Source of the DNA: Cephalothrix spiralis
Lineage: Eukaryota; Nemertea; Palaeonemertea; Archinemertea; Cephalotrichidae
DNA length: 10,513 bases
Assembly (NCBI GenBank): GCA_032353305.1
Contig: JAUCNG010402252.1
Span: forward strand, 1 to 10,513
Reading direction: 5' to 3'
Part shown: piece by piece, positions 1 through 7,739 of the stretch
Numbering within the stretch: position 1 is the first letter of the stretch
Layout of the letters: each line of letters begins with the position of its first letter
Translations under genes and position numbers: made by a program
Notes under the pieces: generated by a model
What the model saw: only the letters and a program-made list of their open reading frames with translations
Told to the model about the DNA's origin: nothing
Database searches by the model: none

Positions 1-93
1 AAAGTACGGCTTTCAGAAATAATAGACCGTTTCTGTAAAATCACTCTGAACCGGTCCATTACTTTCGGTTATAAGTCGGTGAGAACAATAGAC

Positions 94-101
94 TGACGTC
101 A
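94..101 (+). promoter_or_regulatory. CRE-like palindrome TGACGTCA
   Basis: This is a perfect CREB/ATF-type octamer, followed at once by the A/T run ATAAAAATA (101-109), which could pass for a weak TATA-like element. The pair is compatible with a promoter for gene 1 if a 5' UTR intron separates it from the coding exon. Only the motif is seen; use as a promoter is inference, and the same octamer occurs by chance inside the coding region at 3248-3255. Confidence 0.25.
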
Positions 102-360
102 TAAAAATACTTTAAACATTGATATCATGTTGTGTGATATGACATGACAAAAAAGCACTATTATAGAGTCAAAAAGGTACCGGATTCCAAGATGTCCATT
201 TATATATTTTACCACACATTAAATACCATTAATTAAATCATGCATTTAAAACATTTTAACTCATTTCCTGTGTTAAAACCGATTAAATCTTGTCTTTCAA
301 AGCTAACTAACTAAATAATGTCTTTTACATCATTTAATATATTAAATTATGAGTCCTAGT

Positions 361-403
361 TTGGCAAGTTCCAAGTCACTAGTATTTGGCAAGTTCAAGG
401 TCA
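361..403 (+). repeat. Duplicated 18-base element with nuclear-receptor-like half-site
   Basis: Two near-identical 18-base copies lie at 361-378 and 386-403, 25 bases apart. Both start TTGGCAAGTTC and end AAGTCA or AAGGTCA. The second contains TCAAGGTCA (395-403), which equals the extended half-site bound by monomeric nuclear receptors of the ERR/SF-1 type. Binding is not shown. Confidence 0.45.
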
Positions 404-614
404 ATTGGTGAATTATGCGTTGACCCCGCTAGAGCGTTTAATGACAGATCATGAGAGAGTAATCGAATTTTAATTGATGTATAGTTCAATGTTGTTCGAC
501 GATTCAATAATATACGGCTCTTCTGGTTGATGGACATGGCTTAAAATTCATCCGCGCTAATCAAGATCAATTAATATGAACGAGAAACGAACTTGTAGTT
601 TTCCGTGATAAAAC

Positions 615-734
615 CGTATACGAAAAAGTTCCATTAGACGAAAGTTCCGTTAAGACGAAAATTCCATTAGACCAAAGTTCCGTAGACGAAAATTCCGTTA
701 GACGAAAATTCCTTATACGAAAGCTCCTACGAAG
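615..734 (+). repeat. Minisatellite, 15-17 bp unit, about 7.5 copies
   Basis: Units start at 615, 632, 648, 665, 681, 696, 712 and 727 (partial). The consensus is close to CGTTAGACGAAAATTC with single-base indels between copies. The element GAAAATTCC recurs exactly at 657-665, 688-696 and 704-712, with GAAAGTTCC at 640-648. The array lies about 240 bp upstream of the coding start of gene 1, in the presumed intron or promoter. Confidence 0.85.
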
Positions 735-910
735 TACAAGGGGTGATTATCAAAATTTTCGGCGAATCCCGGGAGTAAAAAGCATGCATTGGGGTAATAT
801 TTTTTTTACCAAAGATTGTACTCTGAAATACATAATAAATCATCATTTACAACTAAAATAATGTTAAATGAAAAAAAATGTTTTTAGTATTTTACAACAT
901 GAATAATGAT

Positions 911-929
911 ATGTTTTTTTGTTTTTCAG
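911..929 (+). other. Predicted splice acceptor ahead of the gene 1 coding exon
   Basis: A T-rich tract runs directly into CAG at 927-929, with branch-point-like AT-rich sequence about 20 bases upstream. The exon would begin at 930, giving 45 bases of 5' UTR before the ATG at 975. An in-frame TGA at 969-971 shows that the reading frame does not continue from an upstream coding exon, so the intron would be in the 5' UTR. Confidence 0.55.
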
Positions 930-967
930 TCTATTCAAAGTATATTGCTAAACAAAAATAAATTCCT

Positions 968-1021
968 ATGAGAAATGGAACTGAAGGTGCAAGCATTGAA
1001 ACGGAAAGTGACTTCACGTAA
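968..1021 (+). other. Short uORF overlapping the gene 1 start
   Basis: An ATG at 968-970 opens a 17-codon frame that ends at TAA 1019-1021, in a different frame from gene 1 and overlapping its first 16 codons. If the exon starts at 930, this is the first ATG of that exon and could reduce initiation at 975. The base at -3 of the uORF ATG is C (965), whereas the main ATG has G at -3 (972) and G at +4, so scanning ribosomes would probably favour the main start. Confidence 0.35.
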
Positions 1022-4000
1022 AGGATGTATCACACGTGAACTGAATTTGTGTGATAAGGTTATCGCAAACATTTCTGGAGAAAATTTACCCTATCTTCAA
1101 ACCTGTGTCAATAAGGCATTTGGATATTTCGATTTTGTAAAAAAGATCAGTGCTGAAATTTCAGACATTTATATTGAGTTAAAGAAAACGGATGCCTCTT
1201 ACGATAACGAATCCAGTTTTGATGCCTATACGAATGCCACGGAGGCACGTTTGCAAAACGTAACCACTGTGATATCTGACTTCAAAGCGCATACGGAGAC
1301 CAAACCTGATGGGAAAACATCAATGGATGATGCCAACTCAAAACAAAATGATCAACCTGATCAGGATGTAAATGAAGCAGCTAGTACATCTATTTGCGAT
1401 GACATTAGTAAGTGGTGGAGACATGGTCTAAACAAAAATGATCAACCAATGAAATCCAACAAATCGGATGTATCCACCACTTCAAACGGAACTACTCTTG
1501 AATCAGAAAATACACATCAAAAGATAATGAGTCTTACTCAAACTGACCAAGATGTAAAAGAAGCAGCTACAAAAATTTGTAGTAACGAAATTGAGAGTAC
1601 ATTTGTTCTAAAAATAAGTGATCAAATGGAATTCAACATATCTGAAATGAATGATGATGTATACACCACTTCAACCGGAACTGCTTTCGTATCACAAAAT
1701 ACAAGTAAAGACGTAATGAGTCTTACAAAACCCATTCAGGATGCAAATGCGGAAGCTACAAATTTATTTCGTCGTTACGAAAGTAATCCAAAATTAAATG
1801 ATCAACCAATGAAAAACAACACATACGAAACAACTGCTGCTTTGTTAATTCCAGAGAATACAACTAATCATAAATTTAGTAACGATGGCAGAATCCAAAT
1901 GGCATTCAATGGCAATTCTTACCAGAATGCAAATATTACCAAGGGACCTTTACAATCATCAGATACCAGTGATGATAGTGAAAAAGGACCAATACGAAGA
2001 GGAAAACAAAAAGGGAAGACAAATCCACCAATAAACATGGATACTGATTCTAGTAAATCTACTATTAAAGGTAACCTAAAAGAACATGACTCGTTCAGAG
2101 ATGATGAGATAATGGATACGGAAAATAAAACTAAATTGGTTTCAGAATGGCAGATTGGAAAATTGTGTTCAAGAGGGGACTACATAAAACCACAACATCA
2201 GCTACCTGAGGGTTTCAACGATCAAGATGTGTTTATGTTATCAAAAACACTCTCACCGTTTTTGTTGCTACCTAAAGAAGGAGACACAGTAGAATTTATT
2301 CTATGCAATAGAAACAAATTCCCGATAGCCATTAGAGTTCGTGTTGTTGAATACACATTGCGATCCATGGAAGTGCTTCTTGAATACTTCGATAAATATA
2401 GGAAAATGTTGCATTCACCTTCGTGTAGTGATGCATTAGTGTCTACATTACAAACTAAATCCCTGTGGCAGTATCTAGGGTCTGTTCAATATAAAAATGC
2501 CGATGAAACCATTTCATACATGTTCGGTCTCCTGGATTTCTTGAACGATGTCTTGAAGATTGGAAAACAATACAGCAACCTTATGACAGATACGATGAAG
2601 GAAGTTCTTGGGGGATGTCTATTTCAAAACACTGGTGATTTAACATTTCCAGTTCTTATATCTAAAAAGGATATAGGATTAAAACAACAAAATTTATTTG
2701 AATTTTGTTTAAATGTGGTCGAATCACTTCCAAAGCTATCTCGATGTATTCTGCCAATCGTCCGAGCTCTCAGTGAAAAAGACCCATCGATAGACAAACA
2801 GCAGTTCCTATTCAGAATATTGAACCAAGCACTATCAAATACAAATTTAGATGAACCAGACATAGAAAAATGGGATTCAATGCCAATGGTATTGACTAAA
2901 GAAGAATTAAAGAGTGGACTTGTTCGAACAGATAAACATATATCTAGTGTTAAACTAGGTAGGCCGTACGACAGTTCAGAGGACTACATGGATACCTATT
3001 TCAGATTGTTGCGAGCTGAAGCATTTTCTTCACTCCAGGTTGGAATCAATAAGTTAAAATCTAATCAGCTAGACCACCGTGATATGAATGTGTATTACAA
3101 TGTTCATCTTGTTGGTTATGAGGTCACAGATTCAAGTTTCAATCTTGCTATTGAATTTCAAACTGCAAAACCAGTTGGCAGATGGGAAGCCTCACAGAAA
3201 CTTATGTTTGGAAACCTTCTCTGTCTCTCACCGAATCGAAAATTTGATGACGTCATTTGGGCGACAGTTTCCAATCGCGATGAAAAACTGTTAAACAAAT
3301 CTCAAGTGATAATGATAGACTTAATATTTAATACCAAATCTACAAGCCAAATGATGGCTATGCTTCTAGCGAACGTGGGAAACACAGTAATGGTTGAATC
3401 CCCAACATATTTCCGTTCCTTGGGACCGATTCTCAGCTCATTGAAAGCTTTCGATATTCAAAACTTCCCTTTCTATAAAGAAATTGTTGAAACAGAATAT
3501 CAAAAAAAGAAACCATCTTATATCTCGTCATCGAATCCAAGTGCTACTGCTACAGATCATATAATTACTTCTAACCATGGTATAATTCTTGAGGAAAGTC
3601 AGACCGACGCCATTAAAGAAGCCATGTTGAATAACCTTGCAATTATTCAAGGCCCGCCTGGCTGTGGTAAAACACTCGTTGGATCAAGAATCGTTCAGTT
3701 AATCCTTGGTCTTGAACCAAAAATTAAGAAACCTATTCTCCTTCTCACGTACAAAAACCATGCACTTGATGAGTTTCTAAAGCACATGCTGTCATTTGTT
3801 GACAAGGATGAAATAGTTAGAATAGGTGGTGGATCAAAGGAGCCTGAACTTGAAGAATGCAATATGAACAAGATCATTCGCAATGATAGGCGACGTATTG
3901 TGAGAATGATCTATGATGAGATCCGGTGCATTAAAAATAAAATACAGGAACTTAAAACTCAAATAAATGACTTATCATGTGAAATCAATAAGAGTTGCTG

Positions 4001-6860
4001 TTTGACAGAAACCTCGCTTATTGAAATACTTTCGGATGAGCAAGTAACATCATTATTAGTCAAAGCTGGTGGAAATAATAGGGATCTTAGATATTGGTTG
4101 AGTATGAATATTGCTGAAAGCTATTCGTGGATTGTGGGTCAGATAGATCCAATTTCAAGGGAATTCGGCTCTTTGAAGAACTTTATTTTGTTAGGTGAAA
4201 ACAGAAGTCGAATTCAATGGATATTTAAACAGGTTCTTCAATTGTGGATTCCAGACATAACGGAGCTTCAAAAAATGCAGATATTCCAGGAACAATTCAT
4301 TGATGGAATGCGTCATGCAGAATCTGATGATACAAGAGATGCTAAATATGATCAAAGGAAAAATGACGATGATTCCGATGAGCAGGCTGTTAAGGAAATA
4401 CATGAATCTAGGATGGCACCTTTAAAAGGGGGAAAACAAACCAATGAGGTGATTTTCTTTGAAGCAGATAATAATAGACAGGGTATTTTGTTTAAGCTTT
4501 CAGACTTCCCTAACGGCATGGAATATAGTTCGGCAATCAAGGGGGTAAAATCTTTATGGCAACTCACCAATATAGAACGCATGCAGTTTATTTATTCACA
4601 TCTCAAAGAAAGGAACTTGAAAGTTTTCGATGAGTTTGATGAAGTGCACAGTGAGCTTCAAAAGGCACAAAATCGTAAACGTGAACTTGAGGTACAGCAG
4701 AAAGTATGTGTTTTGAGGCAAAGAAAAATAATAGGAATGACAATCACAGGAGCATCAATTTACCATGATATCATTCATGGCATTAGTCCAAATATTGTGA
4801 TAGTTGAAGAAGCGGCTGAGATTCTTGAACCTAGTTTACTTGCAGCCTTAACCCCAGATATAGAGCATTTGATTCTAATAGGAGATCACCAGCAACTCAG
4901 GCCACACGTTGATACGTACGAGTTAAGACGGGATCATTACTTTGATGTCTCTTTGATGGAAAGACTGATTGAATCGGGTTTCCCATATCAAACATTACGT
5001 ACGCAAAATAGAATGCGCCCGGAGTTTGCTGAACTTTTACATGACATATATCCGACGCTCCAAAATAACATGGAACTGGTGTGTAAAAACAAGCCCTTGT
5101 CATGCCTGGAAAAATCAATGTTCTTTTGGTCACACCAAGAGCAAGAGATTTTGGATAGATCGTACACAAATCCGAAAGAGGCTGACAGAGTGGTTTCTTT
5201 AGTTTTGTATCTTCTTATGTGTGGCTGTCAAACCTCTGAAATTACAGTTCTTTCAGCATACCAAAGACAAACCAAGATAATAAGAGACAGGTTGAAGCAT
5301 GAAAAACTAAAGCGACCAGAACTTTATAATTCTGATGAAGGGTCTAGTTTCATCCAGGTACAGACAATCGATATGTTTCAGGGAGATGAGAACAAATACG
5401 TCATAGTGTCTCTTGTTAGATCAAATGAAAATGGTCAAATTGGATTTTTGAAAGAAATGAGTCGCAGATGTGTTGCCCAATCACGGGCCAAATGTGGATT
5501 GTATTTCGTTGGAAACACGCAAACGCTCTACAATGCAAGGAGATCTCCCTGGAGATATTTGATTGACAACATGACGACAAAGGGTTGTGTTGGGAATGAG
5601 ATTGTTCTTCAGTGTTGGAAACATAAAGAAACGTCAAAAGTTCAAATAAGTAATCACGGAGATCTGATGCAAATTGTTGATAATCCAACAAAACTATGTA
5701 AGAATATATGCGGTGACCAGTTACCATGTGACATCCCAGGTCATAACTGTAGAAAGAATTGTATTCCCTGGCATTCTCATGATAAATGTCAAAAATTTGT
5801 CAAAGACATATTCCCAGAATGTAAACACGCTACAATGCGCAAATGTTTCCAAAGTATTGAAAGTCTTAATTGTAAGACAATTGTTAACTTTGTCGCTCAT
5901 TGTGGACATCTAGATACAAAGAAATGTTGTCAGGACGAGAATGAGCAAAGTATTGCAAGGCGTCGATGTAATGCAACGGTTACTTTCAGTCGCACTAGAT
6001 GTGGACATCCAGATGAAAAGAAATGTTGGCAGGACGAAAACGATATTAGTTGCGAACTCCCTTGTGTAAAGAAAATGAAATGTGATATACATGCATGTCA
6101 AAAGAAATGTGGTGCAAAACATAACCATAACAAATGTATAGAAAAGGTGGGATTTAGTTTTCGTAACTGTAAACATGAATGCCAACGATGCTGCTATCAA
6201 CAGATTGAGAGTATAAAATGTCAGTCAGAGGTCAATGTAACTCTCACTAAGTGTGGCCATAAAATTGCAAAGAAATGCTATCAGGGATATGATCAAATCA
6301 GTTGCCATCGATGCCAAACAATAATGACACGTGGGCATCATTTAGGAAAATCAAATGACAGATTTAAAGGCAGGAGTAGGGGAAGACCCCAACGACCTAG
6401 GAATTACAATAGTGCAACATATAAGGTGTCGAACGGAAAAAAATCTAGATCAAGAAACAGGAACAGGGAATACCCAAGAGAAATCGATAGAGGATATTCC
6501 CCTGAATACCCAAGGCACTCCAGCACTAATACTGATTATGAACATGGAACAGATAGGTACAGAAGAACCCCAATAACAAGTCGCGGAAACATAAGCAGAT
6601 CACACACAGAAGATGATAACCATTTCGATACTTTCAGACAGATAAATGATCTAGTATCAGAGGGTATCGAGATGGAAAGAGACTCCAGGCATATTGAAAA
6701 GGTAGATAAAGAAGAATTTCCCCATTACCGCAACCAAGAGGCGCTTATGCCAGCAGCTTATAGATCCCGTAGCAGAAGCAGAAACAGGGAAAACCCAGAA
6801 CAATCCCAAACCGACCGGTACAAAAGAACACCAAGACCAAGCCGCTCAAACAGAAGCTGA
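975..6860 (+). CDS. ZNFX1: ZNFX1-like SF1 RNA helicase with NFX1-type zinc fingers (gene 1, full length)
   Basis: ZNFX1 proteins are UPF1-like SF1 helicases that bind RNA; in mammals ZNFX1 is a dsRNA sensor in antiviral defence, in nematodes a germ-granule small-RNA factor. The 1961 residues match usual full length. Order: gag-like helical segment (5-104); Ser/Thr/Asn-rich repeats (125-298); cold-shock-like domain (391-460); helical region (470-640); family signature near 664-690; beta-rich domain (705-785). Helicase motifs: Q-like ESQTDAI (874-880), I GPPGCGKT (893-900), Ia near 921-935, II VEEAAE (1277-1282), III GDHQQLRP (1303-1310), QNRMRPE (1344-1350), V near 1462-1483, VI around RRCVAQSRAK (1497-1506). 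Long insert between Ia and II with two coiled coils (about 976-1008, 1210-1245) and an acidic patch (1116-1136). Cys/His fingers span 1575-1780, then an RS/RG-rich tail. Start: first ATG after in-frame TGA at 969. Odd: Arg instead of Gly in motif IV (1431). Confidence 0.93.
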   Translation: MELKVQALKRKVTSRKGCITRELNLCDKVIANISGENLPYLQTCVNKAFGYFDFVKKISAEISDIYIELKKTDASYDNESSFDAYTNATEARLQNVTTVISDFKAHTETKPDGKTSMDDANSKQNDQPDQDVNEAASTSICDDISKWWRHGLNKNDQPMKSNKSDVSTTSNGTTLESENTHQKIMSLTQTDQDVKEAATKICSNEIESTFVLKISDQMEFNISEMNDDVYTTSTGTAFVSQNTSKDVMSLTKPIQDANAEATNLFRRYESNPKLNDQPMKNNTYETTAALLIPENTTNHKFSNDGRIQMAFNGNSYQNANITKGPLQSSDTSDDSEKGPIRRGKQKGKTNPPINMDTDSSKSTIKGNLKEHDSFRDDEIMDTENKTKLVSEWQIGKLCSRGDYIKPQHQLPEGFNDQDVFMLSKTLSPFLLLPKEGDTVEFILCNRNKFPIAIRVRVVEYTLRSMEVLLEYFDKYRKMLHSPSCSDALVSTLQTKSLWQYLGSVQYKNADETISYMFGLLDFLNDVLKIGKQYSNLMTDTMKEVLGGCLFQNTGDLTFPVLISKKDIGLKQQNLFEFCLNVVESLPKLSRCILPIVRALSEKDPSIDKQQFLFRILNQALSNTNLDEPDIEKWDSMPMVLTKEELKSGLVRTDKHISSVKLGRPYDSSEDYMDTYFRLLRAEAFSSLQVGINKLKSNQLDHRDMNVYYNVHLVGYEVTDSSFNLAIEFQTAKPVGRWEASQKLMFGNLLCLSPNRKFDDVIWATVSNRDEKLLNKSQVIMIDLIFNTKSTSQMMAMLLANVGNTVMVESPTYFRSLGPILSSLKAFDIQNFPFYKEIVETEYQKKKPSYISSSNPSATATDHIITSNHGIILEESQTDAIKEAMLNNLAIIQGPPGCGKTLVGSRIVQLILGLEPKIKKPILLLTYKNHALDEFLKHMLSFVDKDEIVRIGGGSKEPELEECNMNKIIRNDRRRIVRMIYDEIRCIKNKIQELKTQINDLSCEINKSCCLTETSLIEILSDEQVTSLLVKAGGNNRDLRYWLSMNIAESYSWIVGQIDPISREFGSLKNFILLGENRSRIQWIFKQVLQLWIPDITELQKMQIFQEQFIDGMRHAESDDTRDAKYDQRKNDDDSDEQAVKEIHESRMAPLKGGKQTNEVIFFEADNNRQGILFKLSDFPNGMEYSSAIKGVKSLWQLTNIERMQFIYSHLKERNLKVFDEFDEVHSELQKAQNRKRELEVQQKVCVLRQRKIIGMTITGASIYHDIIHGISPNIVIVEEAAEILEPSLLAALTPDIEHLILIGDHQQLRPHVDTYELRRDHYFDVSLMERLIESGFPYQTLRTQNRMRPEFAELLHDIYPTLQNNMELVCKNKPLSCLEKSMFFWSHQEQEILDRSYTNPKEADRVVSLVLYLLMCGCQTSEITVLSAYQRQTKIIRDRLKHEKLKRPELYNSDEGSSFIQVQTIDMFQGDENKYVIVSLVRSNENGQIGFLKEMSRRCVAQSRAKCGLYFVGNTQTLYNARRSPWRYLIDNMTTKGCVGNEIVLQCWKHKETSKVQISNHGDLMQIVDNPTKLCKNICGDQLPCDIPGHNCRKNCIPWHSHDKCQKFVKDIFPECKHATMRKCFQSIESLNCKTIVNFVAHCGHLDTKKCCQDENEQSIARRRCNATVTFSRTRCGHPDEKKCWQDENDISCELPCVKKMKCDIHACQKKCGAKHNHNKCIEKVGFSFRNCKHECQRCCYQQIESIKCQSEVNVTLTKCGHKIAKKCYQGYDQISCHRCQTIMTRGHHLGKSNDRFKGRSRGRPQRPRNYNSATYKVSNGKKSRSRNRNREYPREIDRGYSPEYPRHSSTNTDYEHGTDRYRRTPITSRGNISRSHTEDDNHFDTFRQINDLVSEGIEMERDSRHIEKVDKEEFPHYRNQEALMPAAYRSRSRSRNRENPEQSQTDRYKRTPRPSRSNRS
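1347..1868 (+). repeat. Degenerate 189-bp (63-codon) in-frame repeats in gene 1
   Basis: About two and a half copies cover residues 125-298. Shared blocks are (D)QDV-EAA at 130-136, 191-197 and, weaker, 255-261; NDQPMK at 155-160 and 275-280; TTSxGT at 168-173 and 231-236; and MSLT at 185-188 and 248-251. The DNA also aligns, e.g. CACCACTTCAA at 1475 and 1664, exactly 189 bases apart. The region is Ser/Thr/Asn/Asp-rich and probably disordered. Confidence 0.8.
5874..6065 (+). repeat. 99-bp tandem duplication inside the zinc-finger block of gene 1
   Basis: The bases TGTGGACATC at 5901 and 6000 begin two copies exactly 99 bases (33 codons) apart. They encode fingers sharing CGH-x5-KKC-x-QDEN (residues 1643-1656 and 1676-1689). 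Gene 2 has only one such unit (its single CGHPGTKTCWQDKN, encoded near 9417-9458), so gene 1 gained or gene 2 lost a finger. The first unit of gene 1 is the more divergent one. Confidence 0.85.
6357..6857 (+). repeat. RS/RG-rich C-terminal tail of gene 1 with an internal duplication
   Basis: Residues 1795-1961 are rich in Arg and Ser. Two related blocks are visible: SRSRNRNREYP followed by TDRYRRTP (1824-1866), and SRSRSRNRENP followed by TDRYKRTP (1931-1953). RS/RG tails usually bind RNA or splicing-type partners and are disordered. Gene 2 keeps only the first block. Confidence 0.75.
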
Positions 6861-7310
6861 ACGCTCTCAAAACATGATAACTATATTGGAAGAGACATCA
6901 GGCATGTTGCAAGACTCTGAATGGCCACACCAATATAGATGTTATAAAGATAATAAGGACTTTTATGGAGGAATGTACACATGAAGGACAGTATCCCGAT
7001 GTCAAACAATAACAAGTTAAACAGATAATCGGCCTTGAAGGCGAACACTTAGTATATTTAAAGATACCCCGTTCAATACAGTTGTATCAAAATTCTGCAT
7101 TGAACTACAGTATATCCGGGACTGACAAATTCAATAGAATCACAATAGGACGCCATTTTGTACACTAGAACACTTACTGAACTTAAAAAGTGAATAACTA
7201 AAGACGACCCCTAGATTACCAACAAGTAGCACAGAAAAAAGGGTATGGAAAACTAGTGAATAACATTCACCCAATCTCAACCCAAAAGAACTCCGTAATA
7301 TGGACACTAT
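6861..7310 (+). other. 3' UTR / downstream flank of gene 1, homologous to the flank of gene 2
   Basis: Short blocks align with the region after gene 2: CAAACAGAAGC at 6847 and 10049, GAGGAATGT at 6968 and 10174, and CTCCG...TGGACAC at 7291-7307 and 10311-10327. The duplicated segment therefore includes the 3' flank. No canonical AATAAA is seen here; the place equivalent to the AATAAA of gene 2 reads AATAAG (6952-6957), with TATAAA at 6943-6948. Confidence 0.6.
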
Positions 7311-7598
7311 ATGAACAATTTGTAGCATATATATAAACTTTTTATTTAAATTTAAAAGCACGTAACGCTTCTAGCATCTCACGCTCATTGGCATTATCAG
7401 ATAGATATATGTAATTTATGTTTAAAAAAAGTAACATTGATTATTGATTATTTAATAGTTACGGAATATTAACGTTTTACGTTTACAAAGCGTACTTACT
7501 ATAAGGTACACCAGTGGGTACACCCACCGCCAACCACCGCTAACCGGCAACAACGCAACGAGTGCAAACCAGCAAGAACCAAATGAAAACATTCAAAC

Positions 7599-7712
7599 AC
7601 CACTCAAACTCCCCCGTGACCTAAAATATATTCAGCATGCGCATGTATCACTCGTTCGTCATTCTGGATCACGGGGAGGGCAAAGGTGGTATTTTTGATG
7701 GTTTTGAGTGGT
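7599..7712. repeat. Imperfect inverted repeat at the duplication junction
   Basis: ACCACTCAAA (7599-7608) pairs with TTTGAGTGGT (7703-7712), and CCCCGTGA (7612-7619) pairs with TCACGGGG (7669-7676). The right arm has an extra 26 bases between the two blocks. The interior holds the 10-bp palindrome CATGCGCATG (7636-7645). It could be a decayed MITE-like element or a secondary-structure hotspot; no transposase or clear target-site duplication is visible. Confidence 0.55.
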
Positions 7713-7739
7713 TTTCAATTGAATTGAATTGAATTTTTA

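Larger units (their letters stand above)
1..929 (+). other. 5' flanking / probable 5' UTR-intron region of gene 1
   Basis: No ORF of note and no RNA gene is visible in this AT-rich stretch. It holds a palindromic CRE-like octamer (94-101), a duplicated 18-base element (361-403), a minisatellite (615-734) and, at its 3' end, a splice acceptor. The promoter and first non-coding exon of gene 1 could lie here or further upstream; the sequence alone does not locate a transcription start. Confidence 0.5.

Noticed and set aside
122-140. ATATCA/TGATAT hairpin
   Set aside because: A six-base stem in AT-rich DNA is expected by chance.
578-593. Possible interferon-response-like element (GAGAAACGAAC)
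   Set aside because: Only one GAAA core with wrong spacing to the next; too weak for an IRF/ISRE claim although ZNFX1 is interferon-induced in mammals.
3248-3255. TGACGTCA inside gene 1
   Set aside because: Within a conserved coding region and explained by the codons; no reason to call it regulatory.
7140-7361. 73-codon minus-strand ORF with hydrophobic stretches
   Set aside because: It lies in the AT-rich 3' flank, has no recognisable family and is not kept in the homologous flank of gene 2.
7636-7645. NRF1-like promoter site in the palindrome CATGCGCATG
   Set aside because: Only a half-site matches; insufficient to call a promoter for gene 2, so it is kept only as part of the inverted repeat.
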